64,000 nucleotides of DNA from Sphingobacterium spiritivorum (GTDB lineage: Bacteria; Bacteroidota; Bacteroidia; Sphingobacteriales; Sphingobacteriaceae), in assembly GCF_016725325.1 (NCBI RefSeq), contig NZ_CP068083.1, positions 3,224,001 through 3,288,000 on the forward strand, given 5' to 3'. Numbering within the stretch: position 1 is the stretch's first letter; each line of letters opens with the position of its first letter. The position numbers and the translations under genes are program-made. The notes beneath the pieces are model-generated. The model was not told where the DNA came from, did not search any database, and was given only the letters and a program-made list of their open reading frames with translations. Shown here piece after piece: positions 25,861 to 33,796 of the stretch.

Positions 25861-26084
25861 ATTATCTTTAATATTGTTGATAATGTTGATAAAGTGAAAA
25901 TATTTATTTTAAAAGGTTTGTTTTCGTTTTTTAAAAAATTCATATAGATTTAATGAAAACATATTTATAATTTTTTTAAATAAAAGTAATTTGTAATCTG
26001 TTGTGTTTTTGTGACCCACAGATCTTGCAAGTTTTTTGATAAAAAGGCTTATTGAAGCTTTTTTTAAGTTCTTTTTCATAATTG

Positions 26085-26176
26085 TCGAATGCGCACGCTG
26101 TAATTCCCCCCACGACTCTGATCCGATTCCACTTCTATAATAAAGTAGTCGTAAATTACAGCGTAAGCGCTTCGAT
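26085..26176. repeat. Long imperfect inverted repeat (hairpin element)
   Basis: The left arm TCGAATGCGCACGCTGTAATT then CCCCCC and ACGACT (26085-26116) pairs with the right arm AGTCGT-AAATTACAGCGTAAGCGC-TTCGA (26147-26175). The blocks TCGAA, GCGC, ACGCTGTAATT and ACGACT match exactly, with small insertions between them and a loop of about 30 nt. Such interrupted arms with bulges look like an evolved structured element: a dispersed repeat, structured RNA or recombination site. They are not a simple terminator. Confidence 0.6.
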
Positions 26177-26258
26177 ATATTCTCCAAAACAGAATTATAG
26201 CTCTTAAATTGATTGTTTTGATTTCCTGATTCCGCTTCGTTCGTTCCGTCTAAAATAG

Positions 26259-26266
26259 TAAATTTG
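26259..26266 (+). promoter_or_regulatory. -7 promoter element upstream of HopJ-family gene
   Basis: TAAATTTG matches TAnnTTTG exactly and lies 79 nt before the start at 26346. The leader between would contain a GTAGA-TTCG-TCTAC hairpin (26280-26293). Confidence 0.45.
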
Positions 26267-26345
26267 AATTTCACCCAAAGTAGATTCGTCTACAAGAACA
26301 AAAAATCTTTACTTCGCATCGGGAATAAATAAAATACATCATTAT

Positions 26346-26687
26346 ATGGAAGGATTACTTGCTCAATTGTCTGCCGGACAGGCCAAATTTGCAGATGTGC
26401 TGGCTTACATTGCTCTGCGTTATGAATATACACCAACTGCTTTTCAAAACGGATTGCAACATAACGCAGTGAGCGAAAATCAGGGAAGTGCCAAAATATT
26501 TGCATTTGCCCGGGATCAGGGACTTACACAGGATCAGACGCTGGCCTTATTTGCAGAACATTATGCAGCTGTGCTGGAAACACCTGAGGGAGCAGATCAT
26601 CAGAATATCCGACAGTTTATGATCAATGGATGGGATGGTATCCATTTTGAAGGACAGGTTTTAAAATTAAAACAGGATTACCTGTAG
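26346..26687 (+). CDS. HopJ-family protein
   Basis: 113-residue cytoplasmic protein that matches the HopJ family by eye. It shows FADVLAYIALRYEYTPTAFQNG, the ENQGSAKIFAFARDQGL segment (read in parts) and HQNIRQFMINGW near the end. Family knowledge: the name comes from a Pseudomonas syringae effector, but homologues are widespread in bacteria without type III secretion, so an effector role is not implied. It is monocistronic, with a promoter-like element upstream and a bidirectional terminator just downstream. Confidence 0.8.
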   Translation: MEGLLAQLSAGQAKFADVLAYIALRYEYTPTAFQNGLQHNAVSENQGSAKIFAFARDQGLTQDQTLALFAEHYAAVLETPEGADHQNIRQFMINGWDGIHFEGQVLKLKQDYL

Positions 26688-26692
26688 TAAAG

Positions 26693-26725
26693 AAAAAGGT
26701 AATGATTATCTATCATTACCTTTTT
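26693..26725. terminator. Bidirectional terminator
   Basis: GGTAATGAT (26698-26706) and ATCATTACC (26712-26720) form a perfect stem around TATCT, flanked by A5 and T5, between the convergent HopJ-family and DinB-fold genes. It can serve both strands. Confidence 0.88.
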
Positions 26726-26738
26726 TTATTTTATAAGA

Positions 26739-27185
26739 TCAGTCATCCAGTAGCCTTCTGTGGTAATTAATCTGACCGAGATGATAGGCCAGATGAGTAG
26801 TAAGGTGTACTAAAAAATACATGACCGATGTCTTTTGCTCAAATACCACTAAGGGATATTCGCTATGAAGATCTGATTCAGATAATGTATTCAGAGCATC
26901 GTGAACTGTCTTTATCGTATCATCCAGATGCCGGATGAGTTCTGTCCGCGGAATATCCCGAAGGGAGAACTCCAGCTCCCGATGACGTATATATCCGGTT
27001 TTGCCTATTTCTGCGCCTATATATGTATTTAAATTTCCGATAAGGTGGAGACATAAATTTCCGGCAGAATTCGCAATTCCCTTGTCTATAATCCAAAGGT
27101 TTTCTTCATGTTTATATAGGAGGATTTCTATTCTTAATTTCTGAAGATCCCGCTCAAACAGTGTCTGCAAGGTATTTATAAGCAT
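26739..27185 (-). CDS. DinB-fold (DUF1572-like) protein
   Basis: 148-residue helical protein with the spaced histidines of the DinB superfamily: H47 in LCLHLIGNL and the late HLTTHLAYHLGQINYH cluster, which would form a metal site. Family knowledge: DinB-fold proteins include thiol S-transferases for bacillithiol or mycothiol, and uncharacterised DUF1572 members. It is the last gene of a four-gene run; it starts 8 nt after the ATP-grasp gene and reads left with it. Its role is unknown, but the pairing with a glutathione-synthase-like ligase is notable. Confidence 0.75.
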   Translation of the reverse strand: MLINTLQTLFERDLQKLRIEILLYKHEENLWIIDKGIANSAGNLCLHLIGNLNTYIGAEIGKTGYIRHRELEFSLRDIPRTELIRHLDDTIKTVHDALNTLSESDLHSEYPLVVFEQKTSVMYFLVHLTTHLAYHLGQINYHRRLLDD

Positions 27186-27193
27186 AGAATATG

Positions 27194-28201
27194 TTAATTT
27201 TTTTTGTTTAAAGATACCTTTTTCTCCAGATTTTCAATGATAACAGTTGTGTAGTCTTCTTCATTAAGCGCAGAAGCTTGAGGTAATGCACCCGGACTGA
27301 ATACATTTATCTCCATGATCTTATTACCTACGATGTCGAGTCCGACAAAATACATACCGTCATTTTTTAGTTTTTCGGATACTTTTTCTACCAGGGTCAG
27401 TATTTCAGGAGTGATATGCGCAACCTGGGCTTTGGCTCCCTGATGGATATTGCTTCGGATTTCTCCAGCCTGTTGTACACGATTGACACTCGCATATTTC
27501 CCGTTTACAACCACAGGTTCGCCATCCAGCAGGAAAAAACGTATATCTCCCTTTTGAGCTTCAGGCAGATATTCCTGTGCAATCAGATACCCGTCCCTAC
27601 AGATTACTTCCACTATCTGTTTTAGATTTTTGACTTCATTCTTATTCACCATAAATACATTCTTCCCACCGGAACCTTTCAAAGGCTTGAGAATAATATG
27701 CTGATCCTGTTCTTCAAAAAACTGCAGCACGTCTTCATAGCTTCTGGTTACGATAGTCTTGGGTCTTACTTCCTCCGGGAAGTTTTCCAGATACAATTTG
27801 TTTTCTGCGCCAATCAACGCATGCGGATCATTGATAACTAAGACAGACTGTTTTTGTGCAAGCTGTGCAAACTGAAGCCCCATAGTAGCAGCCCAGGGTC
27901 TGCCGATCATATCGAGTACCGGATCAAATCTTAACCACATGACATCAATATGGTCCATCTCAATCCGTAGTTTGGCCGTTGTGCGGAGGATTTCCAGAAG
28001 CTGTTTAGTATCTGCGATATCCGGTGAAGGAGCTACAGATCTGGCATGAGCGGCTACTCTTTCTTCTTCCAGATAAACAAAATCTGCCAATCCGATATAG
28101 CAGATGTCATGTCCTCGCTGCAGGACCCTTAATGCCAGCAAGGTAGTTGTGAAGCTTGCTTCTTCTTTGTGTGTCTGATTAATAACAAATGCGATTTTCA
28201 T
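27194..28201 (-). CDS. Glutathione-synthetase-like ATP-grasp ligase
   Basis: 335-residue ATP-grasp enzyme. The N-terminal Rossmann-like domain (MKIAFVINQTHKEEAS) resembles GshB. ATP-binding K172 is in ILKPLKGSGGKN, with the flexible loop GSGGK at 176-180. Metal-binding residues are D289, E297 and N299 in LDIVGNKIMEINVFSPG. This fold joins a carboxylate to an amine via acyl phosphate. No glutamate-cysteine ligase gene is nearby, so true glutathione synthesis is not indicated. Genomic linkage to a QEGLA metallopeptidase and an N-formylglutamate-amidohydrolase-like protein points to a different peptide or amino-acid ligation. It starts 17 nt after the peptidase gene. Confidence 0.88.
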   Translation of the reverse strand: MKIAFVINQTHKEEASFTTTLLALRVLQRGHDICYIGLADFVYLEEERVAAHARSVAPSPDIADTKQLLEILRTTAKLRIEMDHIDVMWLRFDPVLDMIGRPWAATMGLQFAQLAQKQSVLVINDPHALIGAENKLYLENFPEEVRPKTIVTRSYEDVLQFFEEQDQHIILKPLKGSGGKNVFMVNKNEVKNLKQIVEVICRDGYLIAQEYLPEAQKGDIRFFLLDGEPVVVNGKYASVNRVQQAGEIRSNIHQGAKAQVAHITPEILTLVEKVSEKLKNDGMYFVGLDIVGNKIMEINVFSPGALPQASALNEEDYTTVIIENLEKKVSLNKKN

Positions 28202-28218
28202 ATATAGATAGATGTGTT

Positions 28219-30060
28219 TTAGAACTTTGAAAGGTTGAAAATATTACCACCTTGTGTGATAGCATTGATATTGTGAAGATAGGGTTCTGAAAGGTAACGG
28301 GGTTTGAGGACAGGAGCAAGGAGCAGCCCACGCTGTGTAAGTTCTTCTACGATAGGGATGTAATCTTCCCTTATTTTACCTACAGTCAGTGCAGACAGAT
28401 TACGTCCCTGCCTGATATATTCGATAATGCCTAATAATCCTTTAAGGTAGAGCGCATCCTTTGTAAGGCCGCCACCCCTGTATACGCGGCTTGTCATATG
28501 AAAAGCTGTTTCCTCATCGAACAGATAATCTTCCACAAGCAGGAAGAATGTATCCACAAACGAATTTCCGGCAAGCATATGATGTACAGCCACGACGCGT
28601 GCAGCAATGATACGAAGTCTTTCAGGAGTAAGTCCGCCAACCATAAACTCCGAAAATACAGCCATACCTTCCTGTAACTGCTCATAACCCGGAACTCCCA
28701 GGCTAAAGAGTTTGAATGGCTGAGATTTGCCATTGAAATAAGTAACGATATGTGTGCCTACTTCATGCTGCAAAAGTGCCAAAGCCCGTGATTTTTCTAT
28801 GTGGTAGTGTGTGCTGATATTAAGTATTCCGCGATTGACCATAATTCCCGAGATGTCCTCCCGTACGCGTACTCCGCTTTCCAAAGCAGGGAGTTGTTGC
28901 TGCAAAAAACGAAGTTCTTCCCTCGCCAGTTTTGCAAATTCCTGTGCATTGAGCATTTCGACATTTGTATTTGCAGATTTGCCCTCCGATCCGTAAACCA
29001 CCAGAATGGCCTTTGCCGTTTCGAGCAATTTGTCGTCCACATTGCCGAATATCTGAAGACTGCCATGTAAGAATCCGCTATTACCTCTATCCATGAGCAT
29101 AGTCATCATTGCATCCAGCTCTTTACGTTTATCACGAAACAGATAAGCAATCGTTGGGTCATCCAGCTCTTCTATACGCAGATTATATAGATTTCGCTTC
29201 ACCAGTTCAGGGTCTATCGGCATTGGTCGATACTGAAACCGGGGTGTCTTCATAAATTTATCTTTTCTGAATTGCAGCCAGGCCTCGTGTGAATTGACAG
29301 GACTCACCAGTAATAAGAAATCAAACCGTTGGCTTTCCTGTGCTAACGCACGATCTATTTCCCATACCAAAGGTTGCAGTTCTGTAGTTCCCAGCATTTT
29401 AAACTGTGAAACTTTCATCGAAGTATGAACCCGTATAAATTCAAGAAAACTCTTGCGTATGCTTCTTGAGAAAGTGTCGCGGTAGCTTCTCAGGATCAAT
29501 GGATAGGGTTTACCTGTACTGTGATCTATATATCTTGGTTTAATGCTGAGGCCCAGTCCCAGTAATTGTTTAAATTCAGGAGCCTGAGGATCAATCAGAG
29601 GTTCAGTTCCTGCTGGTTTTGGAAATTTTGTTTCTTTCTGAAGATCTATTCGGAGATGAATATACGGATCATCGTTGTTCTGTAAGCTTTTACGCAGTTT
29701 TTCTGCAATATTAAGAGCGGTCTTTTGAGACAGATGAATGGCAATATCCTGTTCCAGATCCTCTTCTCTCCATATCTCTATGAGCAGGCAGGAGCCAAAT
29801 TCTTCTATAAGCTGACGTACGACTGGCTTTACTATGCTTTGAAAATTCATATCCTTTTCTTTACCAATCAGAAACGAAACTTCAGATTTGGCGAGAGCGG
29901 ATATCATCTGATCTTTGCCGGATTCGGGTATACGGTATACCAGCAGAAAAGGATTGATCCGTTTGAAGACGAGCTTGCCCTCTCCGGCAAACTGAATATG
30001 TACAGGCTCTTTTTGTTTGATCGCCTGAATAGCTTTCTGTATTGATTTAGCCTGTTCCAT
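28219..30060 (-). CDS. QEGLA-motif (DUF1704/MATCAP-type) metallopeptidase
   Basis: 613 residues from the ATG at 30060 (MEQAKSIQKAI), which lies 4 nt after the upstream stop; a longer frame would overlap that gene by 86 nt. The metal site is HEVGTH (432-437), with E464 in QEGMA (463-467), a variant of the QEGLA motif that names the family. The N-terminal half is a helical, basic region. Family knowledge: the bacterial family was named for a presumed effect on flavohaemoglobin expression; eukaryotic relatives (MATCAP/KIAA0895L) are tyrosine carboxypeptidases acting on protein C-termini. Position between an amidohydrolase and an ATP-grasp ligase suggests they share a substrate. The substrate is not known. 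Confidence 0.85.
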   Translation of the reverse strand: MEQAKSIQKAIQAIKQKEPVHIQFAGEGKLVFKRINPFLLVYRIPESGKDQMISALAKSEVSFLIGKEKDMNFQSIVKPVVRQLIEEFGSCLLIEIWREEDLEQDIAIHLSQKTALNIAEKLRKSLQNNDDPYIHLRIDLQKETKFPKPAGTEPLIDPQAPEFKQLLGLGLSIKPRYIDHSTGKPYPLILRSYRDTFSRSIRKSFLEFIRVHTSMKVSQFKMLGTTELQPLVWEIDRALAQESQRFDFLLLVSPVNSHEAWLQFRKDKFMKTPRFQYRPMPIDPELVKRNLYNLRIEELDDPTIAYLFRDKRKELDAMMTMLMDRGNSGFLHGSLQIFGNVDDKLLETAKAILVVYGSEGKSANTNVEMLNAQEFAKLAREELRFLQQQLPALESGVRVREDISGIMVNRGILNISTHYHIEKSRALALLQHEVGTHIVTYFNGKSQPFKLFSLGVPGYEQLQEGMAVFSEFMVGGLTPERLRIIAARVVAVHHMLAGNSFVDTFFLLVEDYLFDEETAFHMTSRVYRGGGLTKDALYLKGLLGIIEYIRQGRNLSALTVGKIREDYIPIVEELTQRGLLLAPVLKPRYLSEPYLHNINAITQGGNIFNLSKF

Positions 30061-30064
30061 AATT

Positions 30065-30835
30065 TTAATTGATTTGATCCGGTACCATGAATGCGACAGA
30101 GCGCTCCAATAGTTGACGAAGTTCTTCCAGACGTTCGGGATACAGTTCACCTGTCCATTCGTCCATAAAATCTTTTCTGAATTCTATAGACAATACACAT
30201 CCGTATGCTCCGTAATGTTCGTTGATCCACTTAGACAGATTGCCGCCTGAAAATTTAACATTTTCACGTATGTCAATTTTTTTGCCGTCAATCTTTTGTG
30301 TCTCTATATACGAAATGAATGTATTGATAAGCGGTCTCCACTTAGGATCGTTATGGATAGTTCCTACATTGATCTGCGGATTCGTCTGTGTGTCCGTGAT
30401 CTCATCCGGACCGGAACGTTTACTGTTGTAACTATGGATGTCATAAATAATGAAATATCCGTATTGCCGGATAGTCTCTTCTATCAGTAAACCTATCTCG
30501 CTCAGTATGCTGTGATATGCATGCTGTATGTTAAGAATGTGTTTTTGCTCAGGATGCGTCTTCCATACCTGTAAGCCCCAGGCCTGTTCAGGATGCAGGT
30601 AGATCGCATTCTCTAAAGGACGATTCAGATCAACCTGAAAACGGGATGTAGCTACTATGAACTGACTGACATTAATAGCTGTGAGCATCGCCGTGTAAGG
30701 ATCCTCTTCGCGCAGGCGTTCTGAAGAGGAGAGATGCAGTAATTGCTGCAAATCTTTATGCACCTCATGGCCATCATGTACAGCAAAGGCCCATACAGGC
30801 CCGTCCTTTTTCTTCAACGTATAAGCAATATCCAT
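30065..30835 (-). CDS. N-formylglutamate amidohydrolase-like protein
   Basis: 256 residues, cytoplasmic, first gene of the four-gene run. The zinc peptidase-like fold (FGase superfamily) is seen in FAVHDGHEVHKD, IIYDIHSYNSKRSG (the DxHS motif) and the late VLSIEFRKDF segment. Family knowledge: classical HutG-type enzymes split N-formyl-glutamate in histidine degradation, but no histidine-utilisation gene is present here. With the QEGLA peptidase and ATP-grasp partner it more likely acts on a peptide-like or amino-acid conjugate. Divergent from the lipoprotein gene at 31048. Confidence 0.8.
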   Translation of the reverse strand: MDIAYTLKKKDGPVWAFAVHDGHEVHKDLQQLLHLSSSERLREEDPYTAMLTAINVSQFIVATSRFQVDLNRPLENAIYLHPEQAWGLQVWKTHPEQKHILNIQHAYHSILSEIGLLIEETIRQYGYFIIYDIHSYNSKRSGPDEITDTQTNPQINVGTIHNDPKWRPLINTFISYIETQKIDGKKIDIRENVKFSGGNLSKWINEHYGAYGCVLSIEFRKDFMDEWTGELYPERLEELRQLLERSVAFMVPDQIN

Positions 30836-31047
30836 AAGCAGAGGTATTCAATGTGATGTACCTCATATTAACAATCAGGAAAGTAAATGGTTTGGCAGGT
30901 TGATGATTCCTTATCCCTGAAAATGGCTAATTATACTCCGTAAACAGGAACTTGGATCGATGTTTGTTATTCATTTGTGGCTGTTTCAAATGCAGAATTT
31001 AAAGGCCAAAACCAAATTTTTTATATCTTTAACAGAAACACATTTTT

Positions 31048-31722
31048 ATGTTAAGAAGAATTGTAAGTTGTATTATACTTTTTGTCGTATCTCTTTCGCT
31101 GACGGGCTGTCTGGATATCGTAGAAGAAATTGATTTAAAGTCCAATGGATCCGGAAGTATTCAGGCAACACTAAATCTGAGTAAAAGCAAAACAAAAGCA
31201 TCCTCACTGATGATGCTTGATCAGGTCAATGGTATAAAGATTCCATCCAAATCCAAGATTCAGACAGAAATCAATACCATCGTCAAACTATTAAAACAGA
31301 CACCCGGTATCTCCAATGTCAGTTCAAAGGTCGATTTTACAAACTTTATTGCCTCTATTAAATGTGACTTTACAGATGTAAAAGCATTGAATGCATTTAC
31401 AACTACACTTTCTAATCATTTTAAGGTTAAAGTATCGGGGCATACCAGCTATGCTTTCGACTCCGGTAAAAAAGCATTTACACGTAATTACAAGTTCTCT
31501 CCGGAAGGAAAAAAGGAATTTGGAAAGCTGAATGCTGAAAATCAAAACGCATTTAAAGATGCTTATTACACCAGTATTTACAGATTTACAGATCCGGTGA
31601 AAAAACAGGAAAATACCAGCGCTAAAGTATCACCTAATAAAAAAGCTGTGATGCTCAAGACAGGTATCGTAAATCTGATCAACGGACAGATAGATCTGTC
31701 CAACCGAATACAATTGAATTAA
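31048..31722 (+). CDS. Hypothetical lipoprotein
   Basis: 224-residue lipoprotein, with lipobox SLTGC (Cys at 21). The start of the mature part, LDIVEEIDLKSNGSGSIQATLNLS, alternates polar and hydrophobic residues and could be a beta-sandwich. It is the first gene of a three-gene unit with DUF4836 (36 nt gap) and an anchored protein (10 nt further). I do not recognise a characterised family. A near-consensus -7 element (TATCTTTA, 31024-31031) lies close upstream. Confidence 0.75.
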   Translation: MLRRIVSCIILFVVSLSLTGCLDIVEEIDLKSNGSGSIQATLNLSKSKTKASSLMMLDQVNGIKIPSKSKIQTEINTIVKLLKQTPGISNVSSKVDFTNFIASIKCDFTDVKALNAFTTTLSNHFKVKVSGHTSYAFDSGKKAFTRNYKFSPEGKKEFGKLNAENQNAFKDAYYTSIYRFTDPVKKQENTSAKVSPNKKAVMLKTGIVNLINGQIDLSNRIQLN

Positions 31723-31758
31723 TACCGCTATTTTTTAGTAAAAACCCAATATTAATAT

Positions 31759-33786
31759 ATGAATATGAAATTTTTGCTTACAGTATTGATGACTACTGCT
31801 GTCTCTGTAAGCGCTTATGCACAGGATCTGGTTCGTAAAATACCTGCAGATGCCAATCTGGTTGTCACTCTTGATACAAAGAAATTCTTTTCTTTTGCTA
31901 ATCCTCAGGACTTTAATGAAACTTTGAGAAAGGCCGGATTTTTCAAAAAGATGGATGAAAGCAATTTTAGAAATGTAAAGAACATCGAGGATCTTGGAAT
32001 AAATCTTTCTTCTCAGGCCTATATTTATAACATTAAGAACGATAGTATTAACTATATAGGTGCATTGATTCCATTGGCGGATGCCAAAAAATTCAGTGCT
32101 ATGATCCCTGCGCATAAAAAGATCGAGATGGTAGATGGAATGCAGACATTCTATTCTAAAGATCGCGAGACACGTGTGAGCTGGGACAACAATACGGTGT
32201 ATATGCTGACAGGAATCATTACAGATGAGTACTTTCAGCAAGATAGTATTGCAGAACGCTATGGTCTGCAAAGCAGGGGACTGAGTCACCTGTATGATGA
32301 TGTGGAGGTAGATTCTGCAATGGCGGATACTACTTATGCTGATATGTATGATGATGTGGAGGTGGATACTGTAATGGCAGAAGAGGTGCCTGAAGTAGAA
32401 GCTATAGAGCTCACAGAAGAAAAAACGCTGGCTGTCCCTATATCTCCGCCTAAATCTCCTGAAGTCATCGCTGTTCCGGAGATAGAAACACCACCAACCG
32501 GTGTTCCCGAAATCGTAATGGATGTACCTTATGATGACAGTGAAGAGGATGATGAGGATCAAACGGATTATTATAAAATGGTTGTACATGATGATTCTAT
32601 CAAAAGTGCCATTGTAACTCAGGCGATGAATCAAAGGTTATCCACCATTATTAGTGCGCAGGGAGCGAATAACTTTTCCAATACCGGATTTGCAAAACGT
32701 CTGAATCCAAATGCGATTGCTAATATCTGGGTGAAGAGTGTGCAAGGATTGTACAATGACTATTTCCCAAAATACTTCTTGTATCTGACTACCGGATTCG
32801 ACCCGTTGTATGATTCCAAATTCAAGTTTGGATTAGGAGAATTGACAGCTAATCTTGTTGTTGAGGGTAATAAACTGCAACTGGTCGCAGATATGGAAGT
32901 GGATAAGAGTCTGGTTCGGTATTATAAAGATATTTATAAGAAAAAACCAAACCCTAAGTTTTACCAATACGTAGATCAAAATGCACTTGGTGTGATTTCT
33001 GCAAATATCAATACAGAAGCTTACCTGAAGTTTATGCCGAAGTATATGGAAGGCTATTATGCTTCTCTTCTTCCTAATTACAAAGAAGCACTGACTTTAG
33101 GTACAACCTTATTTGATATCCTGCTGGACGAAAAAGCGATCGCTAAAGTATTTCCCGGGGATAACCTGTTTGTATTGAATGGTGTCGTCAAAGAAGAAGT
33201 GAAATATACAGATTACGAATATGATGAAGATTATAATAGTATTCCAGTAGAACGTACCAAAATGGAAGAACTTCCTAAGTTTTTGTGGATGTTCTCTTCT
33301 GCGGATCCCAGAATTTTTGAACAATTGCTGAAAGTCGGACTGAAAGAAAAGGTCGTGCTGTATAATGATGGTGTATACGAATTCGTACGTAAGAGAGGGC
33401 AAGATTTTAATGCGTTTGTACTGATCAATAACGGAATTGTATTCGTAGGAAATGACCGTCAGGAATTAAAAGATATACGGGATAATAAAATTCACAAAAA
33501 AGCAGGATCAACATATACCAAGTTATTGAAGAAAAACAGTTTCCTTGCTTTTCTGAATACATCCCGCATTCCTCAGTTATTAAGAGATCTGAATGTTCCT
33601 GTTATATCAGAGATGCAGGAGACGGTTAATGAGCTGGAACAATATGGTCCGGTTTATATTGCTTCTCCGGGTATGAAAGGGAATAAGATCAGTGGAGAGA
33701 TGTCTGTCGAATTTCCGGCAAAAGGAAAGAATGCAGTTTCATTTATCATGGGTACAATAGATTCTTTTCTTAAAACAGCAAAATAG
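31759..33786 (+). CDS. DUF4836-like exported protein
   Basis: 675 residues with a signal peptide (about 1-22, ending SAYAQ). The IPADANLVVTLDTKKFF start is typical of DUF4836, a family of Bacteroidota envelope proteins of unknown function. A low-complexity acidic linker (about 175-275) contains two copies of YDDVEVD, 18 residues apart, then a Pro/Glu-rich stretch and a D/E run; the domains on both sides look folded. It is the middle gene of a three-gene unit. The next protein also has a substrate-binding-like architecture, so the two probably work together at the envelope. Confidence 0.75.
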   Translation: MNMKFLLTVLMTTAVSVSAYAQDLVRKIPADANLVVTLDTKKFFSFANPQDFNETLRKAGFFKKMDESNFRNVKNIEDLGINLSSQAYIYNIKNDSINYIGALIPLADAKKFSAMIPAHKKIEMVDGMQTFYSKDRETRVSWDNNTVYMLTGIITDEYFQQDSIAERYGLQSRGLSHLYDDVEVDSAMADTTYADMYDDVEVDTVMAEEVPEVEAIELTEEKTLAVPISPPKSPEVIAVPEIETPPTGVPEIVMDVPYDDSEEDDEDQTDYYKMVVHDDSIKSAIVTQAMNQRLSTIISAQGANNFSNTGFAKRLNPNAIANIWVKSVQGLYNDYFPKYFLYLTTGFDPLYDSKFKFGLGELTANLVVEGNKLQLVADMEVDKSLVRYYKDIYKKKPNPKFYQYVDQNALGVISANINTEAYLKFMPKYMEGYYASLLPNYKEALTLGTTLFDILLDEKAIAKVFPGDNLFVLNGVVKEEVKYTDYEYDEDYNSIPVERTKMEELPKFLWMFSSADPRIFEQLLKVGLKEKVVLYNDGVYEFVRKRGQDFNAFVLINNGIVFVGNDRQELKDIRDNKIHKKAGSTYTKLLKKNSFLAFLNTSRIPQLLRDLNVPVISEMQETVNELEQYGPVYIASPGMKGNKISGEMSVEFPAKGKNAVSFIMGTIDSFLKTAK

Positions 33787-33796
33787 ATAGAAGCGC

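Larger units (their letters stand above)
25861..26345. other. Non-coding A/T-rich gap with hairpin element
   Basis: 485 nt between the XRE palindrome and the HopJ-family gene. The left half (25861-26040) is very A/T-rich. The right half holds the imperfect hairpin at 26085-26176, a promoter-like TAAATTTG at 26259-26266 and a small UUCG-loop hairpin at 26280-26293. A 121-codon open frame on the minus strand crosses the hairpin and reads as low-quality protein; I do not accept it as a gene. Confidence 0.55.

Noticed and set aside
25909..26274. 121-codon minus-strand frame in the A/T-rich gap
   Set aside because: It runs through the imperfect hairpin, ends in Lys/Phe-rich low-complexity sequence and shows no domain; I treat the DNA as a repeat element instead.
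26346..26687. HopJ name suggests a type III secreted effector
   Set aside because: No secretion system genes are near and the family is widespread in non-pathogens; the name is historical.
31735..32634. 299-codon minus-strand frame opposite DUF4836
   Set aside because: It is a Tyr/His/Ile-rich antisense frame over a well supported exported protein on the + strand; composition is not protein-like.
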